DNA from: Candidatus Thiodiazotropha taylori
GTDB taxonomy: Bacteria; Pseudomonadota; Gammaproteobacteria; Chromatiales; Chromatiaceae
Direction of reading: 5' to 3'
DNA: 6,493 nt
NCBI GenBank assembly: GCA_019100305.1
Contig: JAHRHW010000257.1
Location: forward strand, 1 to 6,493
The first letter of the stretch is position 1; each line of letters begins with the position of its first letter. Below are positions 4,657 through 6,493 of this stretch, one piece after another. The notes under the pieces are model-generated. The model did no database searches and was not told the origin of the DNA. It saw only the letters and a program-made list of their open reading frames with translations. Position numbers and translations under genes: made by a program.

Positions 4657-6493
4657 TTAGCCGGTCAGTGCGGCGAATACACTGGGTAGTCTCTCCGGCA
4701 GGCGTTCCACATTATCCACGATAGAGTAGCCGTTCTCGCCAAAGATTCTGGACACATAGCGGTCGGCGTTGGGATCAAGGGTCAGACAATAGGTATAGAC
4801 CCCCTGCATTGCCAGGTCTTCGACCGCTTTTTTGGCATCGTGTCGTAGGTACTGAGGATCCCGCTCATCGATATCCGCCGGCTCTCCGTCGGTAACTAGC
4901 AACACCAGTCTTTTTTGTGCATTCTGCTCAGTTAAATGCCAGCCGGCATGACGCAGCGCCGCACCCATCCTGGTGGAGAGTCCCCCCTTCATACCTGCCA
5001 TACGTGCTTTGGCTTCATCGTCGTAGCTCTGTTCGAAGTCCTTAAAGCGATAGTACTGGACATCATGACGGCCATCCGATGCAAAGCCGTGTACGGCAAA
5101 GTTATCACCAATGGAGTCGATCGCCCAGGATAGCAATCCTGCAGACTCTCGTGTCAGGTCGAGAATGCTCTCCTGATCCTCATAACCCTCTTCACCTTCG
5201 GCGATATCACCAATCTTTTCATTGGTCGATTCAGAGAGGTCGAGTAATAGCACAATCGAGAGATCACGGACATGGCGCGTGATACGAATGTTGATTCGCG
5301 GATCGGGCATAACGCCGCGGCGGATGTCTATCATTGCCCGAACGGCCGCGTTGAGATCCAGCTCTTCCCCCTCTTCGTAACCTCGGCGTCGGACAATGCC
5401 CTGAGGCTGCAGTGCATCGATCAGATGGCGGATACGTGAAGCGATTGGTTTATGCTTGGTGAGGATCTCGTCCATGATCTCGGGATCGCCAACGCCTTGC
5501 TTACGCTCTATGACGGTAGCCCATTCGGGACGCGCAAGTTGTACATGGTAGTCCCACTCATTGTAGTGGTAGGGATCGGATACCGGCTCCACCCCTTCCA
5601 TCTCATTGTAACTGACTCCCATATCTTCGTAGGGGAACAGCTCAGTCGCCAGCACCAGGATCTCATCCGGATTGTCGTGAGTCATCTCCGAGTCGAGGTC
5701 GTTGACGAACTCCATCAGACTGACGTAGCGACGAACCGTGTGCTGTGAAGTGGGCAGATAGTCGACACCCTGAGATTCAAACATGTTTTCAGAGAAATCC
5801 CAAAAATAGCGATTGTCGTCTCGATAGGGGATCGGCCACTCAGATAGGATACGCACACTGGGGATCTTGGCAATTTCGACAATTTTGTTGTAGAAATCGA
5901 TACCCGCCATCCAGGACAAGCGTGGATTGTAAGGATCCTCTTCCAATTTGGTTACAAAATCATCGGCTACCTGATTGATTACATCACTCTCATCACGATA
6001 ATCGCGATCCATAATGGCGCGGGTTGTTCGCATCATCAGGTCCATGGTCTCGTGCGGTTTGCCATAATCGTCGTTCTCACCAGGTTCGGATGTGAAGAAC
6101 TGCAACCAGAGTTTGCGTAAACCGGGGAAATTGCTGTAGGCAAGGTACTCGATACGAGCATCCTCGAACAGTTCTATCATGCGCATTTGTGCCTGTGAGA
6201 GTTGCTCCGCTGAGATCGGTTCACGGGTATAGACCATGTGCGCGGCAGCATGAGCGGCGGTGGCCCGATAGACCTCCATTCCATCAATGCCACGGAATGG
6301 ATCGAAGGCATCCGGTACATGGATCTGAAAACTCTCGATATAGGGGCGAATGCCCTGGCGGGACTCGAAGTCGCCTGCCGTGGGTCGCATGAAAAAGGCA
6401 CGTGCCCAGAGTGCGCGTAAGTAGAAGTTGAGCTTACGTTGATTGTCAATGAACAGGGTGCCGCGTCGCTCGATTCTCCAGTCTGAGCGACGC
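4657..6493 (-). CDS. cbbO: CbbO/NorD-family VWA protein, RuBisCO activase subunit CbbO (5' end beyond window)
   Basis: The frame stays open to the right edge, so these are the C-terminal 611 residues; the ATG at 6390 is internal. CbbO is the adaptor of the CbbQ-CbbO activase: CbbQ is a hexameric MoxR-type AAA+ ATPase, and CbbO binds RuBisCO so that inhibitory sugar phosphates can be removed. Numbering from the edge, the visible part starts with a region including YLRALWARAFFMRPTAGD (24-41). A helical middle follows, with a FPYEDMGVSYNEMEG loop and an EWDY motif. A basic segment, GIVRRRGYEEGEELDLNAA, leads into the C-terminal VWA domain (about 410-600). Its MIDAS is complete: D418-L-S-E-S, T507 in STRMG, D535 in VTDGEP. 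A metal-dependent acidic-ligand site is therefore expected. The close relative NorD, which works with NorQ on nitric oxide reductase, is the alternative. The overall sequence reads as CbbO; the missing N-terminus and upstream genes would settle it. In known clusters cbbQ and the RuBisCO gene precede cbbO, here beyond position 6493. Confidence 0.85.
   Translation of the reverse strand, partial: RRSDWRIERRGTLFIDNQRKLNFYLRALWARAFFMRPTAGDFESRQGIRPYIESFQIHVPDAFDPFRGIDGMEVYRATAAHAAAHMVYTREPISAEQLSQAQMRMIELFEDARIEYLAYSNFPGLRKLWLQFFTSEPGENDDYGKPHETMDLMMRTTRAIMDRDYRDESDVINQVADDFVTKLEEDPYNPRLSWMAGIDFYNKIVEIAKIPSVRILSEWPIPYRDDNRYFWDFSENMFESQGVDYLPTSQHTVRRYVSLMEFVNDLDSEMTHDNPDEILVLATELFPYEDMGVSYNEMEGVEPVSDPYHYNEWDYHVQLARPEWATVIERKQGVGDPEIMDEILTKHKPIASRIRHLIDALQPQGIVRRRGYEEGEELDLNAAVRAMIDIRRGVMPDPRINIRITRHVRDLSIVLLLDLSESTNEKIGDIAEGEEGYEDQESILDLTRESAGLLSWAIDSIGDNFAVHGFASDGRHDVQYYRFKDFEQSYDDEAKARMAGMKGGLSTRMGAALRHAGWHLTEQNAQKRLVLLVTDGEPADIDERDPQYLRHDAKKAVEDLAMQGVYTYCLTLDPNADRYVSRIFGENGYSIVDNVERLPERLPSVFAALTG

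Noticed and set aside
5452..5748. Plus-strand open frame of 98 codons within cbbO
   Set aside because: It is fully antisense to a conserved part of CbbO and has no independent support.
6177..6449. Minus-strand open frame of 90 codons near the right edge
   Set aside because: It lies in another frame of the cbbO coding region, which is itself open through the window end with conserved family sequence.

Overview
The window looks like chromosomal DNA from a chemolithoautotrophic gammaproteobacterium, possibly a sulfur oxidiser. Two genes suggest this. One is a CbbO-type RuBisCO-activase subunit at the right end. The other is a secreted protein with a VPxPA/PEP-CTERM sorting tail of the kind common in exopolysaccharide-producing Gammaproteobacteria. 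The lineage is an inference; no rRNA or tRNA is present to confirm it. The left part (about 1-3850) is visibly AT-richer than the cbbO part.

Layout, left to right. (1) 1-744, +: the C-terminal EAL domain of a larger cyclic-di-GMP phosphodiesterase, cut by the left edge and with its catalytic residues intact. (2) 961-1578, +: a small PlsC/LPLAT-type acyltransferase-like protein with an altered FPEG motif. (3) 1596-2348, -: an unrecognised acidic lipoprotein, convergent with the acyltransferase. (4) 2349-2724: an intergenic stretch holding a perfect 12-bp inverted repeat. (5) 2725-3351, -: a PEP-CTERM-type secreted protein, whose start is set by a strong AAGGAG. (6) 3352-3867: a 516-bp divergent intergenic region with a TAGGG-N4-CCCTA dyad on the PEP-CTERM side. 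(7) 3868-4170 and 4182-4637, +: two small proteins I do not recognise, tightly spaced as an operon. (8) 4657-6493, -: the C-terminal 611 residues of CbbO (VWA domain with complete MIDAS), converging tail-to-tail on the two-gene unit and running off the right edge.

How the genes may work together. CbbO normally acts with the MoxR-type AAA+ ATPase CbbQ to strip inhibitory sugar phosphates from RuBisCO. In known clusters cbbQ and the RuBisCO gene lie upstream of cbbO, so here they would lie beyond position 6493. The left half is a loose set of signalling and cell-envelope genes (EAL, acyltransferase, lipoprotein, PEP-CTERM protein) with no operon linking them. The least explained element is the two-gene cytosolic unit next to cbbO. 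No mobile element, CRISPR array, tRNA or rRNA was seen.
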